From: an uncultured Armatimonadota bacterium
Lineage (GTDB): Bacteria; Armatimonadota; Armatimonadia; Armatimonadales; Armatimonadaceae
Reading direction: 5' to 3'
Length of the DNA: 64,000 bases
NCBI GenBank assembly: GCA_903910385.1
Contig: CAIVZM010000050.1
Span: 22,890 to 86,889 of the forward strand
In this document: piece by piece, positions 16,886-25,800 of the stretch
How the letters are laid out: each line of letters begins with the position of its first letter
Numbering within the stretch: position 1 is the first letter of the stretch
Program-made: the position numbers and the translations under genes
Notes under the pieces: generated by a model
Seen by the model: the letters and a program-made list of their open reading frames with translations, nothing else
What the model was told of the DNA's origin: nothing
Database searches by the model: none

Positions 16886-17222
16886 CAGGGTGAGGGGCAA
16901 GGGCGCCCATCTTATTATGCCGCGAAAAATCCCATTTTGCCGCGTCTCCCTCCTTTTCGTCATTTTAATGAGATGGCTTTTGATGATTTCTCATAAAATA
17001 GAGAAATTTATAAATGTTTTTGACGATACCTTGTTGATGTACATTCAGGCTTGTCGCCGGTAAATCTCACGCGTGATGAACGTGCGGATGGTGTCCCGCC
17101 GCTGCCCTGCGGCGCAAGTCAATACGATACCTGTTTATGACCTCCTGAAAGATTACTATGGTCAGGATCCCGAAGCGCGGTTACCACACCATCCTTCTTC
17201 CTGAACTTATTGCCGGATGATT
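16886..17222. other. Intergenic region without a recognised gene
   Basis: This 337-nt stretch separates two minus-strand genes. No convincing coding frame was found, although the methyltransferase frame could extend to 16963. It holds one small GC hairpin (CGCCGC/GCGGCG, 17097-17114) and an AT-rich part around 16975-17040 that probably carries the methyltransferase promoter. Confidence 0.5.
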
Positions 17223-18248
17223 TCAGCCCTGCGGATGATCGAGCAAATCGAATAACGGATTGCCGATGTTTGGATTGATCGGCAGTTCCACCGCAGACCG
17301 CCGCCGCGCTGATTCATAAAGCGCAAAGAGAATTTCGCTTGCCCGAAGGGCTTTGCGGTAGGACAATTCCGGCTCTTCGCCCGTTTCCAGACAATCAATC
17401 GCGTTCTTGATGACGCCTATCATCTGTTCGCCGGGAACCGCTTCCACTACAGGCGGCTTCCAGTCCGGTTCGTTATAGATGTGGCAATGTCGGTAATCGC
17501 CATCCCATCCCACTTCGAGAAAGCCCTTGTCTCCGAAGATTCGGACGCCGCTCCACATATCCATGTCCCGACTGCCAACTCGGAAGGTTGCCTGCACGCC
17601 ATTGTCAAAATGGATAAAGCCCAGCGCCATAGATTCTGCGCGGACATCGAACCATTCGATCGTTTCGCTGATATCCACGACGCCCTGCACCCAATTGGCG
17701 GGAGTCTCATTGTTGAAACTCAATGCCTGGTCTACCGTATGGGTGCCACAATCCAGAAGATGTCGAAACGAGAACAAGTCCATTCGCTGGATAGTCCCAA
17801 ACCGACCGTCACGGATCAGTTCACGCGCCAGTAGGTTACCGCTGGCGAATCGTCGTTGATGGCAGAAGGTGAGAATGCTACCACTCTCCTCTGCAATCCT
17901 CGCCATTTCACGACACTCGTTCCACCGGGCGCTCATCGGCTTCTCGGAAAGAACCGCTTTTACGCCCGCTGCGGCGCAATCCCGGAAAACAGGTAGATGG
18001 AGGTTCGTCCACAGGGTGACGATGACAACATCAGGCTTTTCCTTTTCCAGCAGTTCCTGATACCGGGAATACACGGGAACATCCAGAGAAAAATCGGCGG
18101 CGAATTGCGTGGCGGATTCCGGTATCGTATCCGCCAGAGAGCAGATTTGAATCCGATTATCCGCAAGGACGCCGACCATGTGTTCCCGCGCCCGCTTACC
18201 GCAACCGATGATCGCAAGACGATAGGGAGAAGAGTTCGAATCAGGCAT
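17223..18248 (-). CDS. Gfo/Idh/MocA family oxidoreductase
   Basis: This 341-residue NAD(P)-dependent dehydrogenase has an N-terminal Rossmann motif LAIIGCGKRAREHMVGVLA and the family triad region VLSEKPMSARWNEC, with the Glu-Lys-Pro signature. The C-terminal alpha/beta substrate domain follows (LLDCGTHTVDQALSFNN). Family members oxidise or epimerise sugars, inositols and sugar acids; the substrate cannot be inferred. It is one of three paralogous families in the window (also 27061-28143 and 60965-62041), but is the most divergent. TATAAT lies 6 nt before the ATG, so the mRNA is likely leaderless. Confidence 0.92.
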   Translation of the reverse strand: MPDSNSSPYRLAIIGCGKRAREHMVGVLADNRIQICSLADTIPESATQFAADFSLDVPVYSRYQELLEKEKPDVVIVTLWTNLHLPVFRDCAAAGVKAVLSEKPMSARWNECREMARIAEESGSILTFCHQRRFASGNLLARELIRDGRFGTIQRMDLFSFRHLLDCGTHTVDQALSFNNETPANWVQGVVDISETIEWFDVRAESMALGFIHFDNGVQATFRVGSRDMDMWSGVRIFGDKGFLEVGWDGDYRHCHIYNEPDWKPPVVEAVPGEQMIGVIKNAIDCLETGEEPELSYRKALRASEILFALYESARRRSAVELPINPNIGNPLFDLLDHPQG

Positions 18249-18254
18249 AAACTA

Positions 18255-18260
18255 ATTATA
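18255..18260 (-). promoter_or_regulatory. -10 TATAAT, leaderless arrangement
   Basis: On the minus strand a perfect TATAAT is followed by TAGTTT and then the ATG of the Gfo/Idh gene at 18248. This is the cleanest example of the 6-nt spacing in the window. Confidence 0.6.
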
Positions 18261-18442
18261 GAGGGAGACGGGAAAAGTTGCGACAAAGACAAAATCCAGC
18301 AAATTTGTGAGGAATGCACCTGCTGCATGCCAGAGACCTGATGTTGGTCTATGATTGTTTGTTTTTGTGTTGTCCGGTGCAGTGGCGAAGAGATGCCGTT
18401 TCCATAAAGACCAGCGGAGCCAAAGCAAGTTTCACCGAAATT

Positions 18443-18471
18443 CCCGTTCGCCGAGAGTCTCGGCGAACGGG
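18443..18471 (-). terminator. Strong hairpin just after lpdA
   Basis: CCCGTTCGCCGAG and CTCGGCGAACGGG form a perfect 13-bp stem with a 3-nt loop, 10 nt past the lpdA stop. No T-run follows, so it could be an mRNA 3'-end stabiliser or a Rho-assisted terminator. Confidence 0.5.
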
Positions 18472-18480
18472 AGGGAGCAT

Positions 18481-19962
18481 TTAGCCTTTATCGATCGCCA
18501 TACCACGAACATCCTCGTTGGCGAGGCCGACGGCTTCGCCCAAAGAGGGATGTGCATGCACCGTTTTCATCAATTCTTCAACGGTATTTTCTAACTGTAT
18601 GCTGACGACGCCTTCATGAATCAGGTCGGTCGCGTGTGGACCGATGATATGAACGCCAAGGATTTCTCCATACTTGTTGTCAGCGACAATTTTGACAAAA
18701 CCGTCCCGCTGGTTGATTGCTTGCGATTTCGCCAGCGTGCGGAAGGGCATCGTCCCGATTTTCACGTCGTAGCCTTTATCACGGGCTTCCTGCTCGGTCA
18801 GACCGACAGCGGCGACTTCCGGCTCGGTATAGATACACGACGGAATCGCCTTGTAGTCCATAACTTCATGATGTCCGGCGATATTTTCCGCGACCACAAT
18901 TCCTTCGCGGGTTGCGGTGTGCGCCAGACCGGAACCCGTCACATCGCCGATGGCAAAGACGCCCGGTACGTTGGTTTCCATGCGATCACTGACCGCGACC
19001 GCCCGCCGGTTCTTTTCCGTGCCGATTTTGACGCCGATCGCTTCCAGATTCAGGCCGTCTACAAACGGCGTCCGCCCGGTAGCCACCAGAACGGCATCGG
19101 TGGTAACAGTATCCTCTTTGCCATCCTTTTCGTAGGTGACGACCTTTTTACCGCCCTCGCCATCGGTTACGGAGACGACTCTGGCGTTGACATGGAACTT
19201 GATACCGGACTTCGCCAGAATCTTGTTCAATTCCGCCGAAAGGTCGGCATCCATGTTGGCGATGATCCGTGGTAGGAATTCGATAACGGTCACTTTGGAA
19301 CCGAGACCGCTATACGTGTAAGCGAATTCACAACCGATGACTCCGCCGCCGACAACCACCAGTTCGCCCGGAATTTCTTTCGTGCTGACGGCTTCATTCG
19401 ATGTCCAGATTTTGCCTGTCGCCAGCGTTCCCGCCGCCGCCTTGAGTTTGACTTCCCGGTTGGAAGTCCAGACATCGGCATCCTGAATGCCCGGAACGGG
19501 CAAGCGTGTCGGTACGGAACCGGTTGCGATGACCACATTCGCCCCGGTAATGCGTTCTTTGCTACCGTCCGGCTTCGTGATTTCCACCGTATGCGCATCG
19601 ACAAATGCGCCGATACCCTCGTAGTGCTTGATGCCGTGTTTCTTGAAAAGATAACCGACGCCTCCGACCAATCCCTTGACGACCTTATCTTTTCGCGCCA
19701 TGACCGCCGGGAAGTCCACCCCGACATTTTCCGCTTTCAGCCCGAAGTCTTTGGCGGACTTGATGGTGTGCAGAGCATCCACCGAACCGATCATCGTTTT
19801 GGTGGGAATACAACCCCAGTTCAGGCAGGTGCCACCGGGATTATCTGCCTCAATTACCGCCGCCTTTTTTCCTAATTGCGCCGAGCGAATGGCGCAGGGA
19901 TACCCTCCCGGCCCTCCGCCGATCACAATGACATCGAAATCGTATCCGCTATTGTCCGCCAT
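18481..19962 (-). CDS. lpdA: Dihydrolipoyl dehydrogenase
   Basis: This 493-residue FAD disulfide oxidoreductase (E3) reoxidises lipoamide in 2-oxoacid dehydrogenase or glycine cleavage complexes. FAD motif: VIVIGGGPGGYPCAI. Redox pair: Cys46 and Cys51 in GGTCLNWGCIPTK. NAD motif: LVVVGGGVIGCEFAYTYSG. Second FAD motif: VFAIGDVTGSGLAHTA. Active-site HAHPSLGEAV near the C-terminus. Residues 165-189 contain two WTSN copies 21 residues apart, and the protein is correspondingly somewhat longer than usual. AGAGGA precedes the ATG. No E1/E2 genes are adjacent, so it probably serves several complexes. Confidence 0.96.
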   Translation of the reverse strand: MADNSGYDFDVIVIGGGPGGYPCAIRSAQLGKKAAVIEADNPGGTCLNWGCIPTKTMIGSVDALHTIKSAKDFGLKAENVGVDFPAVMARKDKVVKGLVGGVGYLFKKHGIKHYEGIGAFVDAHTVEITKPDGSKERITGANVVIATGSVPTRLPVPGIQDADVWTSNREVKLKAAAGTLATGKIWTSNEAVSTKEIPGELVVVGGGVIGCEFAYTYSGLGSKVTVIEFLPRIIANMDADLSAELNKILAKSGIKFHVNARVVSVTDGEGGKKVVTYEKDGKEDTVTTDAVLVATGRTPFVDGLNLEAIGVKIGTEKNRRAVAVSDRMETNVPGVFAIGDVTGSGLAHTATREGIVVAENIAGHHEVMDYKAIPSCIYTEPEVAAVGLTEQEARDKGYDVKIGTMPFRTLAKSQAINQRDGFVKIVADNKYGEILGVHIIGPHATDLIHEGVVSIQLENTVEELMKTVHAHPSLGEAVGLANEDVRGMAIDKG

Positions 19963-20145
19963 GTTATCCTCTTATCCTCGTTCTATTTGCGCTGAATTTC
20001 GCGTTAAGTCGTCGTTCAAGCCCGGTTGACTCCAGGAAAAAGGGAGACTTCCGGTTTTCGCCCTGAGAAAAATGGCTGTTACGAGAAACTTTCGACCTGA
20101 CGCATTCACGATTCTTTCATTTCTATCTGGTATGGTTGGTTCAGG

Positions 20146-20179
20146 AAAAAGCGCGTCGTAAAGGTCTCAGACGACGCGC
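20146..20179 (-). terminator. Intrinsic terminator on the minus strand
   Basis: A perfect 9-bp stem (GCGCGTCGT, 20151-20159, with ACGACGCGC, 20171-20179) is followed on the minus strand by five T. It lies upstream of lpdA and within the leader of the plus-strand glycosyltransferase, so it may stop antisense transcription or act as a leader element for lpdA. Confidence 0.5.
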
Positions 20180-20210
20180 CCCGTTGCCGCAACCGGAAAA
20201 GTATAGCACA

Positions 20211-21287
20211 ATGGAATGGACTACATTGAATATGACACCTGCCTATTCGAACGGTTCCGTCCCGGCGATACCGCTAACGGAGCGACCGGTTCTCTCTCTT
20301 ATACTGCCTATCTACAACGAAGAGGCGGTGATTCCCACGTTGCTTGCCCGGTTAGATACCGTGGTCGCACAGTTGACGGAAGAAAATGGTTTCACAGAAA
20401 CCATCTTCGTGAACGATGGTTCACGGGACGCTTCCATTCAACTGTTGATCGAAGCGGCGAAGTCGCGGCCTTATATGCGCGTCCTCAATTTCTCCCGTAA
20501 CTTCGGTCATCAGGTAGCGGTGACGGCGGGAATGAACCATGCCTCCGGGCAGGCGGTAGTGTTGATGGACGCCGATTTGCAAGACCCGCCCGAACTGCTC
20601 CCGCAGATGATTGCGTTATGGCGCGAAGGTTGGGAAGTGGTCTACGCCGTTCGGACGCAACGGGAAGGGGAGACTGCCTTCAAGAAACTGACTGCGTCCC
20701 TCTTCTATCGTCTTCTGCAACGCCTGACCAATGTGTCTATCCCGGCGGATACTGGCGATTTTCGCCTGATGGATCGCAAGGTGGTCGATGCACTCAATTC
20801 GATGGGCGAACACCATCGGTTTCTACGTGGCATGGCAGCCTGGGTCGGGTTCAAGCAGAAAGGTTTACCCTACAAGCGGGACGCCCGCGCCGCTGGAGAG
20901 ACGAAATACCCGTTCCGCAAAATGTGGGCGCTGGCAATGGATGCGGTCTGCGCGTTTTCTATCGCGCCTTTGAAAATGGCGACCCGCCTCGGCGTTTCTA
21001 TCGCCTGCCTTTCTATTCTGTATGGAATCATTACCATCATCCGCTTCCTGATGTCGGACGGGACTTTTCAACCGGGTTGGGCAAGTATTATCGTCGTTTT
21101 ATCCCTCCTTTCCGGCGTCCAGTTAATCACGCTTGGCATTGTTGGGGAGTATATAGGACGCATCTATGATGAAGTCAAAGGGCGTCCTCTCTATCTGATC
21201 AGCGACAAAATCGGTTTCGATCAACCACGGGTGAAACAGCCGGAAAAAGAATTGTTACCAACAACCCTGCGCCAGAATGGAGATTGA
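20211..21287 (+). CDS. GT2 family polyprenyl-phosphate glycosyltransferase
   Basis: This 358-residue protein has an N-terminal GT-A domain with LSLILPIYNEEAVIPTLL, FVNDGSRDASIQLL and MDADLQDPPELLPQMI, matching the dolichyl/undecaprenyl-phosphate sugar transferases (DPM1, ArnC, GtrB type). Two C-terminal membrane helices follow (about residues 265-290 and 305-325), then the typical GEYIGRIYDEVKGRPLY. It would move a sugar from a nucleotide donor to undecaprenyl phosphate at the inner membrane. ATG 20211 was chosen; ATG 20232 is also possible. The longer frame from 20136 runs through a hairpin and is probably untranslated. It is followed by a DNA methyltransferase. Confidence 0.92.
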   Translation: MEWTTLNMTPAYSNGSVPAIPLTERPVLSLILPIYNEEAVIPTLLARLDTVVAQLTEENGFTETIFVNDGSRDASIQLLIEAAKSRPYMRVLNFSRNFGHQVAVTAGMNHASGQAVVLMDADLQDPPELLPQMIALWREGWEVVYAVRTQREGETAFKKLTASLFYRLLQRLTNVSIPADTGDFRLMDRKVVDALNSMGEHHRFLRGMAAWVGFKQKGLPYKRDARAAGETKYPFRKMWALAMDAVCAFSIAPLKMATRLGVSIACLSILYGIITIIRFLMSDGTFQPGWASIIVVLSLLSGVQLITLGIVGEYIGRIYDEVKGRPLYLISDKIGFDQPRVKQPEKELLPTTLRQNGD

Positions 21288-21343
21288 GATTTTCTCCTGT
21301 GTCGACAGGAAGAATACTGTCGCCAAAACCAACTGAAACGAAA

Positions 21344-22312
21344 ATGTCCGAGGTAAATTCCGAAAACCGCGCCGGTTCCGCTCTTTCCTTTGTTGATCTG
21401 TTTTGCGGTATCGGCGGATTTCATCTTGCTGCCACGATGGCATGTCAGGATAGAGGAAAGACGGCGCAATGTGTCTTCGCTTCTGATATTGACCCTGATT
21501 CCCAGAAGGCGTACGCCACAAATTTCGGCATCATACCGCGGGGCGATATTACTCAGGTGGATGTGAGCGATATTCCGGAACACGATATTTTATTCGGCGG
21601 TTTCCCCTGTCAGGCGTTTTCGATTTGCGGTGATCGTAAAGGTTTCGAGGATGCACGCGGCACGTTGTTCTTCGAAATCGCACGGATTCTGAGCGTAAGA
21701 CGACCTGCCGCTTTCGTGCTGGAAAATGTGAAGCAGTTACGTGGGCATGACGGTGGTAAAACGCTCTCGGTGATTCTGAGATCACTGAATTCCATTGGCT
21801 ATACTGTCGATTGGCGGATTCTGAATGCTCTCGATTTCGGACTGCCGCAAAAGCGTGAACGGATATTTATCGTCGGTTTTCGTGAACCTCATGACTTTGT
21901 GTGGCCCGCCGGTGATTTTCCTAGAAAGACGCTTTTAGAAATTCTGGAGTGTGAGGAAGATATTTCCGATTTCTACAGAGCGTCGCCGAAAATCCGTCAG
22001 TCGCGCCTTCAAAAAAGGGAAGGCAAGAAGGAATGGGACGAACCTACCATCTGGCATGAAAACAAGGGGGGCAATATCAGCGCTCTACCGTACTCCTGCG
22101 CCATGCGAGCGGGCGCATCCTATAACTACCTGCTGGTCAATGGGGAAAGACGCCTGACGGAACGCGAAATGTTGCGCCTTCAAGGATTCCCGGACGAATT
22201 CAAAGTTGTGTGCGGTTACCATGCCACCCGTAAGCAGGCTGGTAATAGTGTTGCGGTATCGTGCGTCAAAGCGGTGGTAGGCTCCGTAATCGACGCACTG
22301 GCGAAAGGATAA
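21344..22312 (+). CDS. DNA (cytosine-5)-methyltransferase, solitary
   Basis: This 322-residue protein has all main C5-methyltransferase motifs in order: I FVDLFCGIGGFHLA, IV GGFPCQAFSICG with the catalytic Cys, VI FVLENVKQL, VIII GLPQKRERIFIVGF, IX RLTEREMLRLQGFPDEF and X KQAGNSVAVSCV. It is compact, so the target-recognition segment between VIII and IX is short. The recognition sequence cannot be read by eye. No cognate endonuclease, Vsr or specificity gene lies next to it, so it may be an orphan regulator or a remnant of a restriction system. ATG 21344 was chosen over TTG 21284. A tRNA-Leu lies 94 nt downstream. Confidence 0.94.
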   Translation: MSEVNSENRAGSALSFVDLFCGIGGFHLAATMACQDRGKTAQCVFASDIDPDSQKAYATNFGIIPRGDITQVDVSDIPEHDILFGGFPCQAFSICGDRKGFEDARGTLFFEIARILSVRRPAAFVLENVKQLRGHDGGKTLSVILRSLNSIGYTVDWRILNALDFGLPQKRERIFIVGFREPHDFVWPAGDFPRKTLLEILECEEDISDFYRASPKIRQSRLQKREGKKEWDEPTIWHENKGGNISALPYSCAMRAGASYNYLLVNGERRLTEREMLRLQGFPDEFKVVCGYHATRKQAGNSVAVSCVKAVVGSVIDALAKG

Positions 22313-22405
22313 GACCGCCTGACATTACGAGTGAATCGCCTGTAAGAAAATCCCGGAAAATATGAAACAGGTGAACGATTGCAGACTATTACATTCTATA
22401 GGAGA

Positions 22406-22488
22406 TGCCCAAGACAGGATTCGAACCTGCACGCCCTTACGAGCAGGGGATTTTAAGTCCCCGGTGTCTGCCATTCCACCACCTGGGC
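22406..22488 (-). tRNA. tRNA-Leu (anticodon TAA)
   Basis: On the minus strand the acceptor stem GCCCAGG pairs with CTTGGGC, followed by discriminator A. The anticodon arm GGGGA-CTTAAAA-TCCCC gives anticodon TAA, reading UUA. A long variable arm, typical of leucine tRNAs, precedes the T arm with GGTTCGAATCC. The CCA end is not encoded. Confidence 0.96.
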
Positions 22489-22510
22489 AAGCGGTTTTTA
22501 AACAGGAGTT

Positions 22511-22539
22511 ATTTTAGCGCAGGTTGACGCTATTCACAA
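22511..22539 (-). promoter_or_regulatory. tRNA-Leu promoter
   Basis: On the minus strand TTGTGA (22534-22539), a 17-nt spacer and TAAAAT (22511-22516) stand 22 nt before the tRNA, a good fit to a housekeeping promoter. Confidence 0.65.
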
Positions 22540-22543
22540 CCTC

Positions 22544-22574
22544 TTGATAAATGAGGAGGGTGATGTGGTATAAT
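22544..22574 (+). promoter_or_regulatory. Promoter of the large 22882 gene
   Basis: TTGATA (22544-22549) and a perfect TATAAT (22569-22574) are separated by 19 nt. The implied transcript starts near 22581, about 300 nt before the ATG at 22882. Confidence 0.5.
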
Positions 22575-22881
22575 CGGAAGGGAACAGCGGGCGCTATCCG
22601 TTGTCCGAAACGTTGTTAAGACATTTGCGGGACAAAGAAGCGCCGCCTCACCGTTGTGCGCGTTTATGCAACGTTCCCCTGGAACGTCAAATTGCCGCGA
22701 TCTTCAACGTTCGATACCAAAATCACTTTTTTAGGGCTGTCCCGCCCGCGATCCGCCGCCGCGCTTTCTTAACTCTATTAAGCGCTTTTCGGTTCGCTTC
22801 GTATTGATTGCGAAGCGTTGCGGTGTGCGCGTGAGCGCGGGCTGGGGACGCCCGACACAGAAAAACAGGAGCCTGGCCCTT
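22575..22881 (+). other. Long structured 5' leader, no gene seen
   Basis: About 300 nt separate the promoter from the coding start. The region contains ACGTTCC-CCT-GGAACGT (7-bp stem near 22671-22687), further AACGTT copies on each side, and GCGCTT/AAGCGC flanking an internal CTTAA...TTAAG (about 22767-22791). The short open frames here look unlike proteins. Leaders of this length suggest post-transcriptional control. Confidence 0.4.
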
Positions 22882-25800
22882 ATGGCACGAAGGCGCAAAG
22901 CCGACGCCCTCGCCGTTGAAACGGCGATTGAGAATAACGATACAGAAAATCGTATCGAAGACACACTAAACATTGCTCAGACTGAGACAACCCCCCCAAC
23001 TGTAGAGTCTTCCGCAGGGGAGATAGCGGGAAAAGCGGCGGTCGAACTAAGACCGCGACGGACAACGACGCGCCGTAAAGCTCCAGAAATAAAAACTGAT
23101 GAAACCACGCCTGTCGCTATAACGGCGGCGGATGGTACTACCACCGGAGAATCGGTTACCACCGGAGAAGCCATTCCTGATTCGGGCGTTGCCACAAACG
23201 ATCAGAAAGGGAACCGTGCGTCGGAGGCGACCCCTAAAACGGCGCAGCAAGATTCGCGATCGGGTGAATCGCTTGCCAGATCACGGCGTACCCGCAGTAA
23301 AAAAAGTCCTCAAGCCGCAATCACGACTGACCCCACCCGCGAAGAGGCTACTGCCCTTCTAGAAGGTCTGACGCGTGGTCTCACCGCGCCGGTTGGAGCG
23401 TCATTAGTTGTAGTGACACTAGTTGGAGCGTCATTACCGGATGCAGTCGAAGCGCAGGAGGCGCCTGTCGATACGGTAATAGGCGACGAGCTATCGTCCG
23501 AAATCGCTTCTTCCATCGTCTCATCCTCTGTCGTCGCTCCGTCCGAAGAAGATTATTCTCAGTATCTCAGTGATCCTGACTCTCCCCGTTCTGTCATAAC
23601 GGTGACGATTGACGCTCCTGTAGAATCCGTGGATATATCTGCGGAAGCTACGGAAGCGGCTCCGGAAAAAACGGGCCGTTCCCGACGGCGCGGAAGAGGA
23701 AAGCCGCAGACAGATAGCGCTCGGAACGGTGACGTTTCCGACACTTCGCAAACTCTTGCCACTTCGGGCGGAATCACCGATGCACCGAACGGTACGACCA
23801 CGGCGGAAAGCGGTACGAAACGTGTCCGTGGACTACGGAAAGTTCGCGCTACCGGACCGACGATTATCGTTGCGCCCACCCTGACGGAAATCGCTCCCGC
23901 GCCTGTTATCGAAGCCGGTTCGGAAGCGTCTGAGACCAGTATCGAGAAACCGAAGCGGATCCGTGGTCTTCGGAATGTAACTCGTCCGGTTCCGGTCGTA
24001 ATCGCCCCGCCGGTTGTGGTGGCTGAACCGGGACTGGAAATCTACAAGCCGCTTCCTGCGGAGGTTCTGGCGAATCTGGCGGAAACGCGGATCGTTGTGC
24101 AAAACGGCGTCCCGGAACTTCTGGTCAATGGCGAACCACGCTTTCCGGTTTGGTGCTTTGTCAACACCGAAGATGCGGAAGCGCGAACGATCGCCATCAG
24201 GCAAGTCCGCCTCGCTTATGAAGCGGGCGTCCGGTTCTTCTCGGTGCTGGCGCATTTGCCCTGGAAAACCCGTAGCGGAGAACGACGCTTCGAACCGCTC
24301 GATGAGGCGTTACAGATTATCGCGGAAAACGCTCCGGAAGCGTTGATCCTGCCCCGTCTGTTGTTTTCACCGCTCAACTCGTGGATTCGAGCCAACGAAG
24401 ACCAGATGACCCTTTTCTCCGATGATGAAAAGGGAGATATCTCTCTGGCGTCTCGCGTCTTCTGGGAAGAGGAAGCGGATTCCGCCCTTCGCGCCGCCGT
24501 AGAGCGGGTAGCGCAGGGGCCATACGCCGAGAAAGTGTTCGGATTCTATCTGGAACACGGCGAGTGGTTTTATGAAAAGGGACGGGGTTTCGACCGCTCT
24601 TCCGCCAATATCGAAGGTTTCCGTTCCTGGCTGAAGACGCAGTACCGTAATAGCGTTGTCGCTCTGAGGTCTGCGTGGTTCGATGGCAGTGTCACCTTTG
24701 AGACGGCCCTCATACCGGATTGGCCAACGCCGGAAGGTCCGTACCTGTTCTTCAGCGCACGGGAGCGACGGTATGCGGATTACTATCAGTATGCCAGCGA
24801 TCAGATAACGCATATTATCGCCCGTCTGGGGAAGGCGATCAAGGAAGCGTCCGGTGAACGCTCGGCGGTAGCAGTCAGTTACGGCTATAGTCTGGAACTG
24901 ATGCGACCTGATTCCGGACACCTTTCACTGGGCAATCTTCTGGAGTCGCCGTACATCGATATCCTTACCGGGCCGATCTCTTACTCCGGACGGTTGCCTG
25001 GCGGTTCGGCTCCCTTACCGGCTCCGGTGGACTCCGTTCACCTTGCCGGGAAATTGTGGGTTTTCGAGGACGATGCCAAGACGCACCTCGCTTTGGAAGG
25101 CGAGGACGAGACCCCGGATACCTATAACCCGAAAATCGATACGGTCGAAGGTGTCCTTGCCGCTCATGCCCGTAACTTCGGCGCGGCTTTGGTACGTGGC
25201 GCAGGCATGTCGTTCATGGATCTGTGGGGACAGGGATGGCTCGCCGATCCGGCGATCTGGCAAAATATCGGGCGACTACGCTCTATTGGCGAACGTCTCG
25301 CGCAACTTCGACGATCCGCCGGGAAGGCGGCGGCGGAACCGGATGTAGCAGTCTTTGTCGATGAGCGCTCATTTTTCGGCGTTCGTCATGAGGATAATCT
25401 GCTGGATGAGTTGATCGCACAGCATCGGGATACGCTTCTGCGTTCCGGGGCGCGTATCGGCTTCTATCTGTTGTCGGATTTGCTCAAGCCTAACTTCCCG
25501 AAATCGCCGCGCCTCTTCCTTTTTCTGAACGCTTTTCGGTTGCCAGACTCCATTCGTGCGGTTCTCAAAGCGCGATGGCAAAACGACGGGCGCACCCTGG
25601 CGTGGATTTACGGTCCCGGAGCTCTGGAAGAAAGCGTCACGGAAGTTGCGGATGCGATCGGGATGACGTTGCAATTACAACCGTGGGGGTCGAAGGCGGG
25701 GACTCAAATCAGCAGTTCCGCCCGCTCTCCATTGACGGACGCCTTGCGTGGTCAGAAAATCGGCGATGAAGTACGTCTAAATCCCACCTATCATGTGGTA

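Noticed and set aside
20136..20210. N-terminal extension of the glycosyltransferase
   Set aside because: The extension is Arg/Lys-rich, runs through a 9-bp hairpin and lacks similarity to GT2 proteins; translation from 20211 or 20232 is more likely.
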